Source: a virus
Reading direction: 5' to 3' (one strand)
Virus record (IMG/VR): IMGVR_UViG_3300020187_000056
Span: 1 to 48,569 of that record
DNA length: 48,569 bases
In this document: positions 36,845 to 43,357 of the stretch, piece by piece
How positions within the stretch are numbered: the first letter of the stretch is position 1
How the letters are laid out: each line of letters begins with the position of its first letter
Translations under genes and position numbers: made by a program
The notes under the pieces: generated by a model
Database searches by the model: none
What the model was told of the DNA's origin: nothing
The model's input: only the letters and a program-made list of their open reading frames with translations

Positions 36845-37195
36845 ATGGGAAACTTTTTAAAACCGATAACAATGAGAGTGCGGGATGCTAGAAACGGCAT
36901 TAGTATGCCTAAGGGTATGGAAATATCAATGAACGCTGATGGGTCCGGCGGAGCTGTGCCTGAGGTTAACCCTTCACCCGCTAAAAGAACAAAGGCTTAT
37001 AAAGCTGGCATGAGTGCAGCCGAGAGAAGAGCATACAACAACAAAACAGGCGGAAATCTAAAAGCACCGCAACCAGGTGGAGGGTCTAGAAAAAAGTCTT
37101 ATTGTGCTAGATCCGCGGGGATTAAAAAATGTAAAAACCCAGACAAAAACGGGGACTGTCCTAACGACATCGCAAGAAGAAACTGGAAATGCTAA
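36845..37195 (+). CDS. PITxRV/SPAK protein with Cys-rich C-terminus
   Basis: A 116-aa protein. The N-terminus LKPITMRVRDARNG (5-18) matches the PITxRV motif; SPAK is at 44-47. The C-terminal third has SYCARSAGIKKCKN, then DCPNDIARRNWKC: four cysteines and a terminal Arg-Arg-x-Trp-x-Cys. By memory the CARS and RR-x-W-x-C ending occurs in small proteins of several marine phages. It may bind zinc. No enzyme motif. A virion-associated basic protein is the inference. Confidence 0.65.
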   Translation: MGNFLKPITMRVRDARNGISMPKGMEISMNADGSGGAVPEVNPSPAKRTKAYKAGMSAAERRAYNNKTGGNLKAPQPGGGSRKKSYCARSAGIKKCKNPDKNGDCPNDIARRNWKC

Positions 37196-37207
37196 AAACA
37201 AAAAGTC

Positions 37208-37354
37208 ATGAGAACAAAAGGAATAGGGCCTCAAGGTCTAGGTATAAAGGGTAATAACGGATACAGCATAGGATCTCCTGCAAAATGTTGGCAAGGATAT
37301 GCGCGAGTACCGGGAACTAAGAAAAACGCAAAAGGAAGTTGTAAAAAAAAATAA
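37208..37354 (+). CDS. 48-aa SPAK/Cys peptide
   Basis: A 48-aa protein (MRTKGIGPQGLG, then SIGSPAKCWQGYARVPGT, then KKNAKGSCKKK). It holds SPAK at 23-26, followed by C-W-x-G-Y-x-R-V-P-G-T and a late G-S-C, a pattern I recall as recurring in marine phage mini-proteins. It starts 12 bases after the previous stop. It is basic with two cysteines 18 residues apart. Function unknown. Confidence 0.6.
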   Translation: MRTKGIGPQGLGIKGNNGYSIGSPAKCWQGYARVPGTKKNAKGSCKKK

Positions 37355-37358
37355 ACCT

Positions 37359-37427
37359 ATGAAAAAACTAAAAAGCTATTGGAATAAGTTAATGTATCGG
37401 CTTATGTTTAAAAACTATAATGAATAA
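37359..37427 (+). CDS. Possible 22-aa basic peptide at end of late block
   Basis: An ATG begins 4 bases after the 48-aa peptide and gives 22 residues (MKKLKSYWNKLMYRLMFKNY plus NE). It ends just before the terminator stem. It is aromatic and basic, amphipathic-looking. Coding is uncertain because the ORF is so short; it may simply be trailing sequence. Confidence 0.3.
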   Translation: MKKLKSYWNKLMYRLMFKNYNE

Positions 37428-37431
37428 AAAA

Positions 37432-37460
37432 AAGGGGATAACCAATGCGGCTATCCCCTT
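37432..37460. terminator. Bidirectional intrinsic terminator between convergent blocks
   Basis: AAGGGGATA (37432-37440) and TATCCCCTT (37452-37460) form a perfect 9-bp stem with an 11-base loop. An A-run precedes it (T-run on the minus strand) and an AT-rich stretch follows. It sits between the late genes and the minus-strand nrdA stop at 37480, so it can end both transcripts. Confidence 0.8.
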
Positions 37461-37479
37461 AATAATTTATATGGATATT

Positions 37480-39201
37480 TTATCCATCACACGCAAGACA
37501 ATCCTCATCCATTGCGGACGCAGCAATATCTCCTCGCAACACACTTTCTGTTCTTGTATAATATAAGGTTTTAACACCCTTCTTCCAAGCTTCCATGTGT
37601 ACCTTGTTAAGCCATTTAGGAGTTGCCTCCGCTGGAAAAGCAAGATTCAAACTAACAGACTGATCTACATACTGTTGTCTTAATCCGGCCTGGGCAATGA
37701 GTTCCAGCTGATTGATCTCTTTAAATGTTTTAAAAACTTCTTTGGCAGGTATGTCATGATCACCAACGGTAATATCATCCAACCCGTCAATATCCTGTAC
37801 TGAACCACCGTCAGCCAGTATCTTACTCCATGTTTTTTCATTGTTTAAGTTATGTTTTTCTAGTAGTTTAACAAGCGTTAGGTTTTTCCTAATAAAAGTA
37901 CCTTTAGCACTTTGCTCCGTGAAAACATTTGCAGCCCACGGCTCAATACCCGGTGAGACATTTCCACTAAGCTTGCTATTGCTAACAGTAGGTGCAACAG
38001 CACGTAAATGGGTATTACGCATACCAGTTCCAGCACACCAAAGAGGTTCTCCATAAATCTCCGCAAGGTCCATGGAAGCTCTTTCGCTTTCAATTTTGAT
38101 TTGCGAAAATATTTTCCTAGTTTCAAACTGAGATAATAGACCTTCGAAAGGAATACCTTTCTCTTGGAGATATGTATGCCATCCAAGGACTCCCAGGCCC
38201 AATGCTCGCCCTTTCTGCGCAGATCGTATAGCATTTTCGAATCCGCGTAACCCCTTGGCTCTTTGAATAAATTCCTCCATAACTCCGTCAAGAAAGAACG
38301 TGGCGTCATAGATAAGGTTAGTATCCTTCCATTCCTCATATTTAGCTAAGTTTAATGATGATAGGCAACATACAAAACTGTGACTTTCATCGGTGTGTAA
38401 TGTGATCTCTGAACATATATTAGTCATGTGAACCTTTAACCCATTTTCTTTATATGCTTCTGGATTTGCTTTGTTAACATTCCCTTTAAACATAATGTAC
38501 GGTTCTCCAGTTGCTTTTCGCTTTCTAAGTAGTTTACTCCATCGAGTCCTTGCATCTGCATCTCCTTGTTCAAGTTTTCGCATAAATTTATCACCAACAA
38601 TTGCGCACTGATGAAGGTTAAGTGACTGCCTGTTGACATCCCCTTTAGGTTCTCTAATCTCAAGCCACTGTTCGAAATCTCCATGTTCAATATTGATATT
38701 AACTGAGGCAGCTCCGCGACGGACAGAGCCTTGATTAGTTGCGAGAATTGTTGAGTCAAAAATTTTAGCGAAGGGCACGACTCCATCTGATGTTCCATTA
38801 CCTGTTATATTACTGCCAGCGGGTCTAATTTGATTAATACCAACGCCAACTCCACCGCCATGCTTAGCGAGTAACATCATTTCTAAATTCTTTTGCCCTA
38901 TATCCTGGATGCTATCAGCCACATCAATCCCGAAACAGCTAATAGGCAAACCCCGATCAGTACCTGTGTTAGATAATACTGGGCTAGCGAGGCAAAGCCA
39001 ACCATTCCAAATGTATTGGAAGAACGTTTCCGCCATTTCCGGTTTGTATAACCTACGAGCAACTGTTTTAGATACCCTGTGGTATGCTTCTTTTGGTGTT
39101 TCTCCATCATATAAATATCCTCCTGATATAGTTTTCTTATATACTTCTGTATCACCCCACTCAGGGTAATCGTCTCCTTTAATCCAATTTTTGTTCCACA
39201 T
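37480..39201 (-). CDS. nrdA: Ribonucleotide reductase large subunit, class I, short form
   Basis: A 573-aa class I RNR alpha subunit; it reduces NDPs to dNDPs with NrdB. Key residues: C89 (E. coli C225) in LPISCFG; N261, C263, E265 (N437, C439, E441) in TNICSEI; C278 (C462) in FVCCLSSLNL; radical-path pair Y547-Y548 in TLYYTRTES; and a C-terminal CxxC (C568, C571) that accepts electrons. It is about 190 residues shorter than E. coli NrdA (761 aa): the N-terminal ATP-cone is missing, so dATP feedback at the activity site is probably lost. The start overlaps a 71-aa gene. Position next to nrdB supports the call. Confidence 0.95.
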   Translation of the reverse strand: MWNKNWIKGDDYPEWGDTEVYKKTISGGYLYDGETPKEAYHRVSKTVARRLYKPEMAETFFQYIWNGWLCLASPVLSNTGTDRGLPISCFGIDVADSIQDIGQKNLEMMLLAKHGGGVGVGINQIRPAGSNITGNGTSDGVVPFAKIFDSTILATNQGSVRRGAASVNINIEHGDFEQWLEIREPKGDVNRQSLNLHQCAIVGDKFMRKLEQGDADARTRWSKLLRKRKATGEPYIMFKGNVNKANPEAYKENGLKVHMTNICSEITLHTDESHSFVCCLSSLNLAKYEEWKDTNLIYDATFFLDGVMEEFIQRAKGLRGFENAIRSAQKGRALGLGVLGWHTYLQEKGIPFEGLLSQFETRKIFSQIKIESERASMDLAEIYGEPLWCAGTGMRNTHLRAVAPTVSNSKLSGNVSPGIEPWAANVFTEQSAKGTFIRKNLTLVKLLEKHNLNNEKTWSKILADGGSVQDIDGLDDITVGDHDIPAKEVFKTFKEINQLELIAQAGLRQQYVDQSVSLNLAFPAEATPKWLNKVHMEAWKKGVKTLYYTRTESVLRGDIAASAMDEDCLACDG

Positions 39202-39394
39202 CTACGGCTGGTTGTTTAGCTTGGTTTTCTAATAATTTATCTATAGCTTCCTTGTACCCTGGCATCAATTTAATGGTCTCTAACAAGCCCTGGGTTAACG
39301 TGTTTATATGTACTATGTTTTGTATATTATTGTGCAGAGCTTCGGCTATTTTGCCCATGTCATGCTTCATATTCATTAAAGTTTGTTCTTTCAT
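39179..39394 (-). CDS. Small helical protein between nrdB and nrdA
   Basis: A 71-aa acidic/helical protein (KHDMGKIAEALHNNIQNIVHINTLTQGLLETIKLMPGYKEAIDKL) ending in KQPAVDVEQKLD. It overlaps the nrdA start by 23 bases and follows nrdB by 17. The leader is A-rich without Shine-Dalgarno. No domain is recognised. Genes between nrdB and nrdA are sometimes redox partners, but no CxxC is present here. Confidence 0.65.
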   Translation of the reverse strand: MKEQTLMNMKHDMGKIAEALHNNIQNIVHINTLTQGLLETIKLMPGYKEAIDKLLENQAKQPAVDVEQKLD

Positions 39395-39411
39395 TTTATT
39401 TATTTTTTAGT

Positions 39412-40380
39412 TTACCAAATATCTTCAAAGTCTTCTCCTTCACCCGCTTTCGAGTAATCTGTCGACCTAAGCGCGAAAAAATCAGTATGGGTAACGCCCC
39501 CGGTAAGATGGTAAAACCAATCAAGATTGCCCGCTGCATTGGGGTCATACGCAAAATACGATCCCAAGTCGACGTAACCAAGTTCCACAAGTTTTTCATT
39601 TGTTCTTTTCTTTATAAAGTGTTTAAGATCGTTTGCGGATATACCTTCAATGTCACCCATTTCAAACATCTTATCTATATACTTTGTTTCTAGCTTAACC
39701 ATTATTTCGGCAGCTTCTATTATGTCTTCTCGACATAAGTGTAGTAGTTGATTATCTTCATCACACATATCACGGAATAGCTTACAACCCATTTTACTGT
39801 GTAACGATTCATCTCTAACTGACCATTTCATCTGTTGACCTACGCCTTTAAGTAAATTACGTAGCTGAAAAGAATACAGCACTGCAAAAGCACTATAAAG
39901 AGATACTCCTTCAGCGAACGCAGAGAATACTGCAAGTGATTTCGCAATGCCAACACTAGATTTACCACTGTAAGCAACCAAGTTATCAAACCTATCAGCA
40001 GTAGCAGGTTCATGTAAAAATGCTTCATAATCTTCTAATCCTAATGTTTCGTTTAAGTAACTATAAGCTACAGCATGTACTGTTTCTTGTGATCCAAACA
40101 TCATAGCCATTTGTTGTATTTCATATTTAGGAAACCATCCTACTACATTCTGCGTCCAATAGTCAGATACTGCGCATTCAGTCTGAGCAAAGCCTAGCAG
40201 GATGTTGCCTACTAGGTTTTTCTCTTTGTCATCTAACTTCTCGTTCCAATCTTTAATATCACTTTGCATCGATATTTCGGTGTGTAACCAAAATGCTTGT
40301 GCTTGTTTAAGCCAACCCTCAGTATAATACTCAGGGTATTCAAACGGCTTGTAAGGTATTCTTTTATCTCGTAATCCCAT
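39412..40380 (-). CDS. nrdB: Ribonucleotide reductase small subunit, class I
   Basis: A 322-aa beta subunit that forms the tyrosyl radical or metal cofactor for NrdA. Metal ligands visible: E68 (E. coli D84), E99 and H102 in GSQETVHAVAY, E157 in FAEGVSL, and E191/H194 in RDESLH. The tyrosine Y106 is correctly placed seven residues after E99 (E. coli Y122). The C-terminal acidic tail (GEGEDFEDIW) is the likely docking peptide for NrdA. The gene overlaps the upstream 61-aa gene by 17 bases. Secure assignment; the metal (Fe/Fe or Mn) cannot be read. Confidence 0.95.
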   Translation of the reverse strand: MGLRDKRIPYKPFEYPEYYTEGWLKQAQAFWLHTEISMQSDIKDWNEKLDDKEKNLVGNILLGFAQTECAVSDYWTQNVVGWFPKYEIQQMAMMFGSQETVHAVAYSYLNETLGLEDYEAFLHEPATADRFDNLVAYSGKSSVGIAKSLAVFSAFAEGVSLYSAFAVLYSFQLRNLLKGVGQQMKWSVRDESLHSKMGCKLFRDMCDEDNQLLHLCREDIIEAAEIMVKLETKYIDKMFEMGDIEGISANDLKHFIKKRTNEKLVELGYVDLGSYFAYDPNAAGNLDWFYHLTGGVTHTDFFALRSTDYSKAGEGEDFEDIW

Positions 40381-40549
40381 CTACTTTCATCATGTATTTA
40401 ATTGTTTGTAATGTTGCTCTCCAGTATTCCATGTGAGCTAGCATATCCGCTTTTTTAACGCTCATATCGACTCTATTAAAGTCACTAAGTATTTCGTCTA
40501 CAAAGAAACTAATGGTCTCCATCTGGACTTTCATTTCGTCGTTTGTCAT
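40364..40549 (-). CDS. Small helical protein upstream of nrdB
   Basis: A 61-aa protein (MTNDEMKVQMETISFFVDEI, then HMEYWRATLQTIKYMM) that is helical and amphipathic. Its ATG overlaps the stop of the 52-aa gene upstream by four bases (ATGA), and its end overlaps nrdB by 17. Tight translational coupling argues for a real gene in the nucleotide operon. Function unknown. Confidence 0.6.
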   Translation of the reverse strand: MTNDEMKVQMETISFFVDEILSDFNRVDMSVKKADMLAHMEYWRATLQTIKYMMKVDGITR

Positions 40550-40704
40550 ACGAACTTTGTAAAGGCTATGTCGATAAACGGTACGTATAGCACGTGAGTT
40601 GTAAACTCTTCCTCGCGATACGATCTAAATCCAAATAATATTCCCGGGTATACGCCTAGCTCTAGCATCCATCCTGGTCTGTCGTCTTCTTCTTTCATGT
40701 ACAT
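40546..40704 (-). CDS. Conserved 52-aa phage protein
   Basis: Starting at ATG 40704 (Met3 at 40698 is an alternative), the product has DRPGWMLELGVYPGILFGFR, then EEEFTTHVLYVPFIDIAF. I recall similar small proteins in marine phages with a conserved G-x-Y-P-G-I-L-F-G core and Y-V-P-F-I-D-I end. It is hydrophobic but without a clear membrane helix. It ends in ATGA overlap with the 61-aa gene. Function unknown. Confidence 0.65.
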   Translation of the reverse strand: MYMKEEDDRPGWMLELGVYPGILFGFRSYREEEFTTHVLYVPFIDIAFTKFV

Positions 40705-40865
40705 TTTATATTATGCTTATTTTGTTGTTTAATTAATTCCTTATACTTGATCTTGCCTCTTGTGTTCCAGCTCCACTTCCACCATTTTTCTATTTGGCGT
40801 TCTACGTATTTTTTTCTTGCTAGTGCTTTCGCTTCTCTAGGATTATTCGAACTGTCTCGTCGCAT
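40695..40865 (-). CDS. Small basic protein (56 aa)
   Basis: ATG 40865 gives a basic, Trp-rich product (REAKALARKKYVERQIEKWW, then KWSWNTRGKIKYKELIKQ). It overlaps the downstream 52-aa gene by 10 bases and the 3' end of the nuclease gene by 46. It fills an otherwise empty stretch of a dense operon, which favours coding. No domain recognised. Confidence 0.5.
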   Translation of the reverse strand: MRRDSSNNPREAKALARKKYVERQIEKWWKWSWNTRGKIKYKELIKQQNKHNIKCT

Positions 40866-41275
40866 GTAGCTTGGTTTGAAGGTTTATATAATGTTATGCC
40901 AGGGAACTGGCTAACAACTAACTGTTTGAATAGTTTCCATCGCATTGGAAATGATTCGTTTGCTCTGCCTTTGGTTTCTATTATGAAATCATCGCCAATA
41001 AAATCAGGAGTATACTTGATAGGTAATATTCTTTTGTTACCTCTGTTTTTAAAATCCCCTTTGCCATTGCTTTGTTTCTCATAAACCTCGTTATCAAAAT
41101 GGAATCCATTTAATAAAACAAAAGTTTCACCTTCGTATTTGCATTTTATACCTGCGTTTTTTAAAGCAACCCACATATATTTCTCAAGCCCGGAGGCAAA
41201 GTCAATACCGTCATACGATACCTTCTTTGCTCTTACTGGACCTCTTTTCTTTGAGCTCTTTTTAAACTTTTTCAT
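40820..41275 (-). CDS. PD-(D/E)XK endonuclease, phage resolvase-like
   Basis: I choose ATG 41275, directly after the upstream stop (TAAAATG), rather than the longer frame to 41293. The 151-aa product is basic. The nuclease core is SGLEKYMWVALK (E31), YTPDFIGDDFIIETKGR (D91, E100, K102), a PD-(D/E)XK layout, then a helix RWKLFKQLVV. Phage proteins of this kind are Holliday junction resolvases or DUF1064-like nucleases. Role in resolving or trimming recombining DNA is inferred from neighbours (ERF and exonuclease in the same block). Confidence 0.8.
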   Translation of the reverse strand: MKKFKKSSKKRGPVRAKKVSYDGIDFASGLEKYMWVALKNAGIKCKYEGETFVLLNGFHFDNEVYEKQSNGKGDFKNRGNKRILPIKYTPDFIGDDFIIETKGRANESFPMRWKLFKQLVVSQFPGITLYKPSNQATCDETVRIILEKRKH

Positions 41276-41276
41276 T

Positions 41277-42065
41277 TTACAGGGTTTTTGCAAACGTTCC
41301 GTTAGTCATAGATCCTTTTCTATTCTTGATCTCGTCGTAAGCAGCGTCAATACAGTGCTCTATATCATACCCTTCTAACTTAGCTAGATTAGTTAATACA
41401 ACAACCATATCACCAATAGAGTCAACTATCTCGCGATTATTTTTGGTTAGAAGCGCTTTAGCTAATTCACCAGCCTCTTCCATAAGCTTTACGTATTGTG
41501 TTTTAGAATCACCTAATTTATATATACCTCTTTCTTCAGCCCACTCGCGTATCAAATCAAATGAACTAAAATTTTTAGGTTTTTCAAACTGTTTTTCTTT
41601 TTTTAGCTCGTCTACAAATGATAACAACGTTTTATTATAAACGTATGATCTTGAGTTTCTAAAGTGTGAAGTACGCGCATTTTTCAATATCCAGTCTTGT
41701 TCTTGTTGATTAAGAGTTACCTTAGAACCTTCTATAGATAGTTTTAATCCTGTACTTTTAGCAAGATATTCTTTCAAATCCGTTTTTCCTACTGGAAAAG
41801 TTACTGTTTGGTCTGTGATGTTTATTGACATTTTATTATTTTTTTTATTAAATTGATTAGATAATATTTTGTAACTATTGAAGTCCGCTTTATAGCCATA
41901 AGACTTTTGAAGTTCTATCTCCATATCAGATATATAATTTATATCTTCGCTTGTAAATAGAACCTCGTATTCGTCTGAAGTATAGCCTTGCTCCTTCGTA
42001 ACCCTCTTATTAAGATCACGTGTAACTCCGATCTTTTTATTAGGTATGTGATAAATATAATACAT
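41277..42065 (-). CDS. GIY-YIG-like / MazG fusion protein
   Basis: A 262-aa protein. Residues 1-70 resemble a GIY-YIG nuclease start (YYIYHIPNKKIGVTRDLNKRV), but truncated and without an obvious catalytic Glu. Residues 79-160 are an unassigned linker. Residues 168-250 are a MazG-type NTP pyrophosphohydrolase with EEAGE (E196, E197, E200) and DSIGD (D215, D219), hydrolysing NTPs to NMP and PPi. Met79 (ATG 41831) sits behind a 24-base A/T run that looks like a native leader, so MazG may also be made alone. Fits with nucleotide genes around it. Confidence 0.75.
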   Translation of the reverse strand: MYYIYHIPNKKIGVTRDLNKRVTKEQGYTSDEYEVLFTSEDINYISDMEIELQKSYGYKADFNSYKILSNQFNKKNNKMSINITDQTVTFPVGKTDLKEYLAKSTGLKLSIEGSKVTLNQQEQDWILKNARTSHFRNSRSYVYNKTLLSFVDELKKEKQFEKPKNFSSFDLIREWAEERGIYKLGDSKTQYVKLMEEAGELAKALLTKNNREIVDSIGDMVVVLTNLAKLEGYDIEHCIDAAYDEIKNRKGSMTNGTFAKTL

Positions 42066-42073
42066 ATTTATTT

Positions 42074-42898
42074 TTATTTGCCAACACTCAGCGGCGCTTT
42101 TATTGCCGGGTAAGGATTGTAGATTAATAATTTAATTTCAAAATCTTCTGGAATATTTAATCCGCCTAGTAGATTATCACTTAGCCCTCTTTCTAATTCG
42201 AGCTTAGGTAATGCTCTGTTAGGCCTATTTAAGTATTCTCTGGCTTGATCCAAATGATTGTTATACAAATGACAGTCTCCAAGCTGTCCTATTAGCTGCC
42301 CAGGCTTCAAATCAGAGCCTTTGGCCAACATCTCTAAGAGTAAGCCATACATTGCAATATCGTACGGCAGGCCAAGAAAAATATCAGCGGATCTTTGTTG
42401 CCACATTAGATCTATAACGCCATCATTTACATAAACCTGAAAAGCATAATGACAAGGAGGCAAAACCATATCCGGCATATCAGAAGGATTCCAAGCTGAA
42501 ACCATCATACGACGGCTGTCGGGATCAGTACGTATAGCATGAACAAGGTTTTTAAGCTGGTCTACGCCTTTAAAATCCCGCCATTGCTTGCCGTATACTG
42601 GGCCTAACGTTTCATCTGTTCTACCTGAGCGTTTATAATCTGGTCTCCAGTATTTAACACCATTATCTTCAAGATACTTTAGATCTGTTCTGCCATTTAA
42701 TATCCACAGCAATTCAGTTCTTGCAGCATTAAAACTTATCTTCTTTCCTGTAAGTATAGGGAAGCCCATTGACATATCATGCTTGATTGTTCTTCCGAAC
42801 ACAGATCTCGTTCCAGTTCCAGTTCTATCTTTTTTAGCAGCTCCTCTGTCGAGTACTTCCGCCATAAGCTCTCTGTATTTGTCCTCAATGTTAATCAT
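42074..42898 (-). CDS. thyA: Thymidylate synthase ThyA
   Basis: A thymidylate synthase that makes dTMP from dUMP with methylene-tetrahydrofolate. From Met6 (ATG 42898, overlapping the upstream stop by 8 bases) it is 274 aa; a longer start at 42913 adds five residues. Numbering from the long start: catalytic Cys154 in LPPCHYAFQ, dUMP/folate-site QRSADIFLGLPYDIAMYG (173-190), and QWR at 110-112. Length is in the family range (E. coli 264 aa). A complete, probably active enzyme. Confidence 0.96.
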   Translation of the reverse strand: MINIEDKYRELMAEVLDRGAAKKDRTGTGTRSVFGRTIKHDMSMGFPILTGKKISFNAARTELLWILNGRTDLKYLEDNGVKYWRPDYKRSGRTDETLGPVYGKQWRDFKGVDQLKNLVHAIRTDPDSRRMMVSAWNPSDMPDMVLPPCHYAFQVYVNDGVIDLMWQQRSADIFLGLPYDIAMYGLLLEMLAKGSDLKPGQLIGQLGDCHLYNNHLDQAREYLNRPNRALPKLELERGLSDNLLGGLNIPEDFEIKLLIYNPYPAIKAPLSVGK

Positions 42899-43106
42899 GC
42901 TTTGGTAATACACTTTTTAGTTTTTCAACATAGTTAGCTGCGTCTAGTAGTTCTTCTTGCAAGTGTTGTAGCCACTTCTGTAAGTCTGGTACATCTTCGT
43001 CTAAAGTTACACCATACTTCTTATAGCCTACGTCAGATCTACTTACTAATTGATCACATACACTTTCAATTATTGGATCCCTAAATGTTACTTCTTTTGT
43101 TTTCAT
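42891..43106 (-). CDS. Small MazG-like helical protein
   Basis: A 71-aa protein: SRSDVGYKKYGVTLDE, then DLQKWLQHLQEELLDAANYVEKLK. The QEELLDAANYVEKL helix is the pattern of one all-alpha NTP-PPase helix (EExxD), and phage proteins of this type accompany dNTP genes. It has only one metal-binding-like motif, so catalysis is doubtful. It overlaps thyA and the upstream gene (ATGA, 43103-43106). Confidence 0.75.
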   Translation of the reverse strand: MKTKEVTFRDPIIESVCDQLVSRSDVGYKKYGVTLDEDVPDLQKWLQHLQEELLDAANYVEKLKSVLPKHD

Positions 43107-43357
43107 TGATTTGATTTTTTATAATAATACATATAATACTCGTACATTTTTACCCACACTTCTGTTCTGCTTACTTGGTCAGGAGCATTAACTATCTTGC
43201 CGTTTAAATCTAACACTAGCACCCATCTTGTTGGAGTACCTGCGCCTACAGCCGATGGTGATATTCTTATATTGTTATTAATACACCAGCGTCTAGCTTG
43301 CTCTTCTTTTTCACTGGGAATGTGAGCTCCCATCATACTCGCTTTTTTCTTAGCCAT
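43103..43357 (-). CDS. Small conserved protein, unknown
   Basis: An 84-aa protein, basic at the N-terminus (MAKKKASMMGAHIPSEKEEQ), with GTPTRWVLVLDLNGKIVNAP and an aromatic C-terminus (MYEYYMYYYKK). It overlaps the primase-helicase 3' end by 8 bases and the next gene by 4. No domain is recognised. Coupling suggests replication-linked expression. Confidence 0.6.
   Translation of the reverse strand: MAKKKASMMGAHIPSEKEEQARRWCINNNIRISPSAVGAGTPTRWVLVLDLNGKIVNAPDQVSRTEVWVKMYEYYMYYYKKSNQ

Noticed and set aside
38436-38798. 120-aa minus-strand ORF (and a 153-aa one at 37878-38339) inside nrdA
   Set aside because: Alternative frames of the same strand within nrdA, which has all catalytic residues in its own frame.
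39396-39599. 67-aa minus-strand ORF with a hydrophobic stretch overlapping the end of nrdB
   Set aside because: It is almost entirely inside the nrdB frame, which has conserved ligands; no leader or independent evidence.
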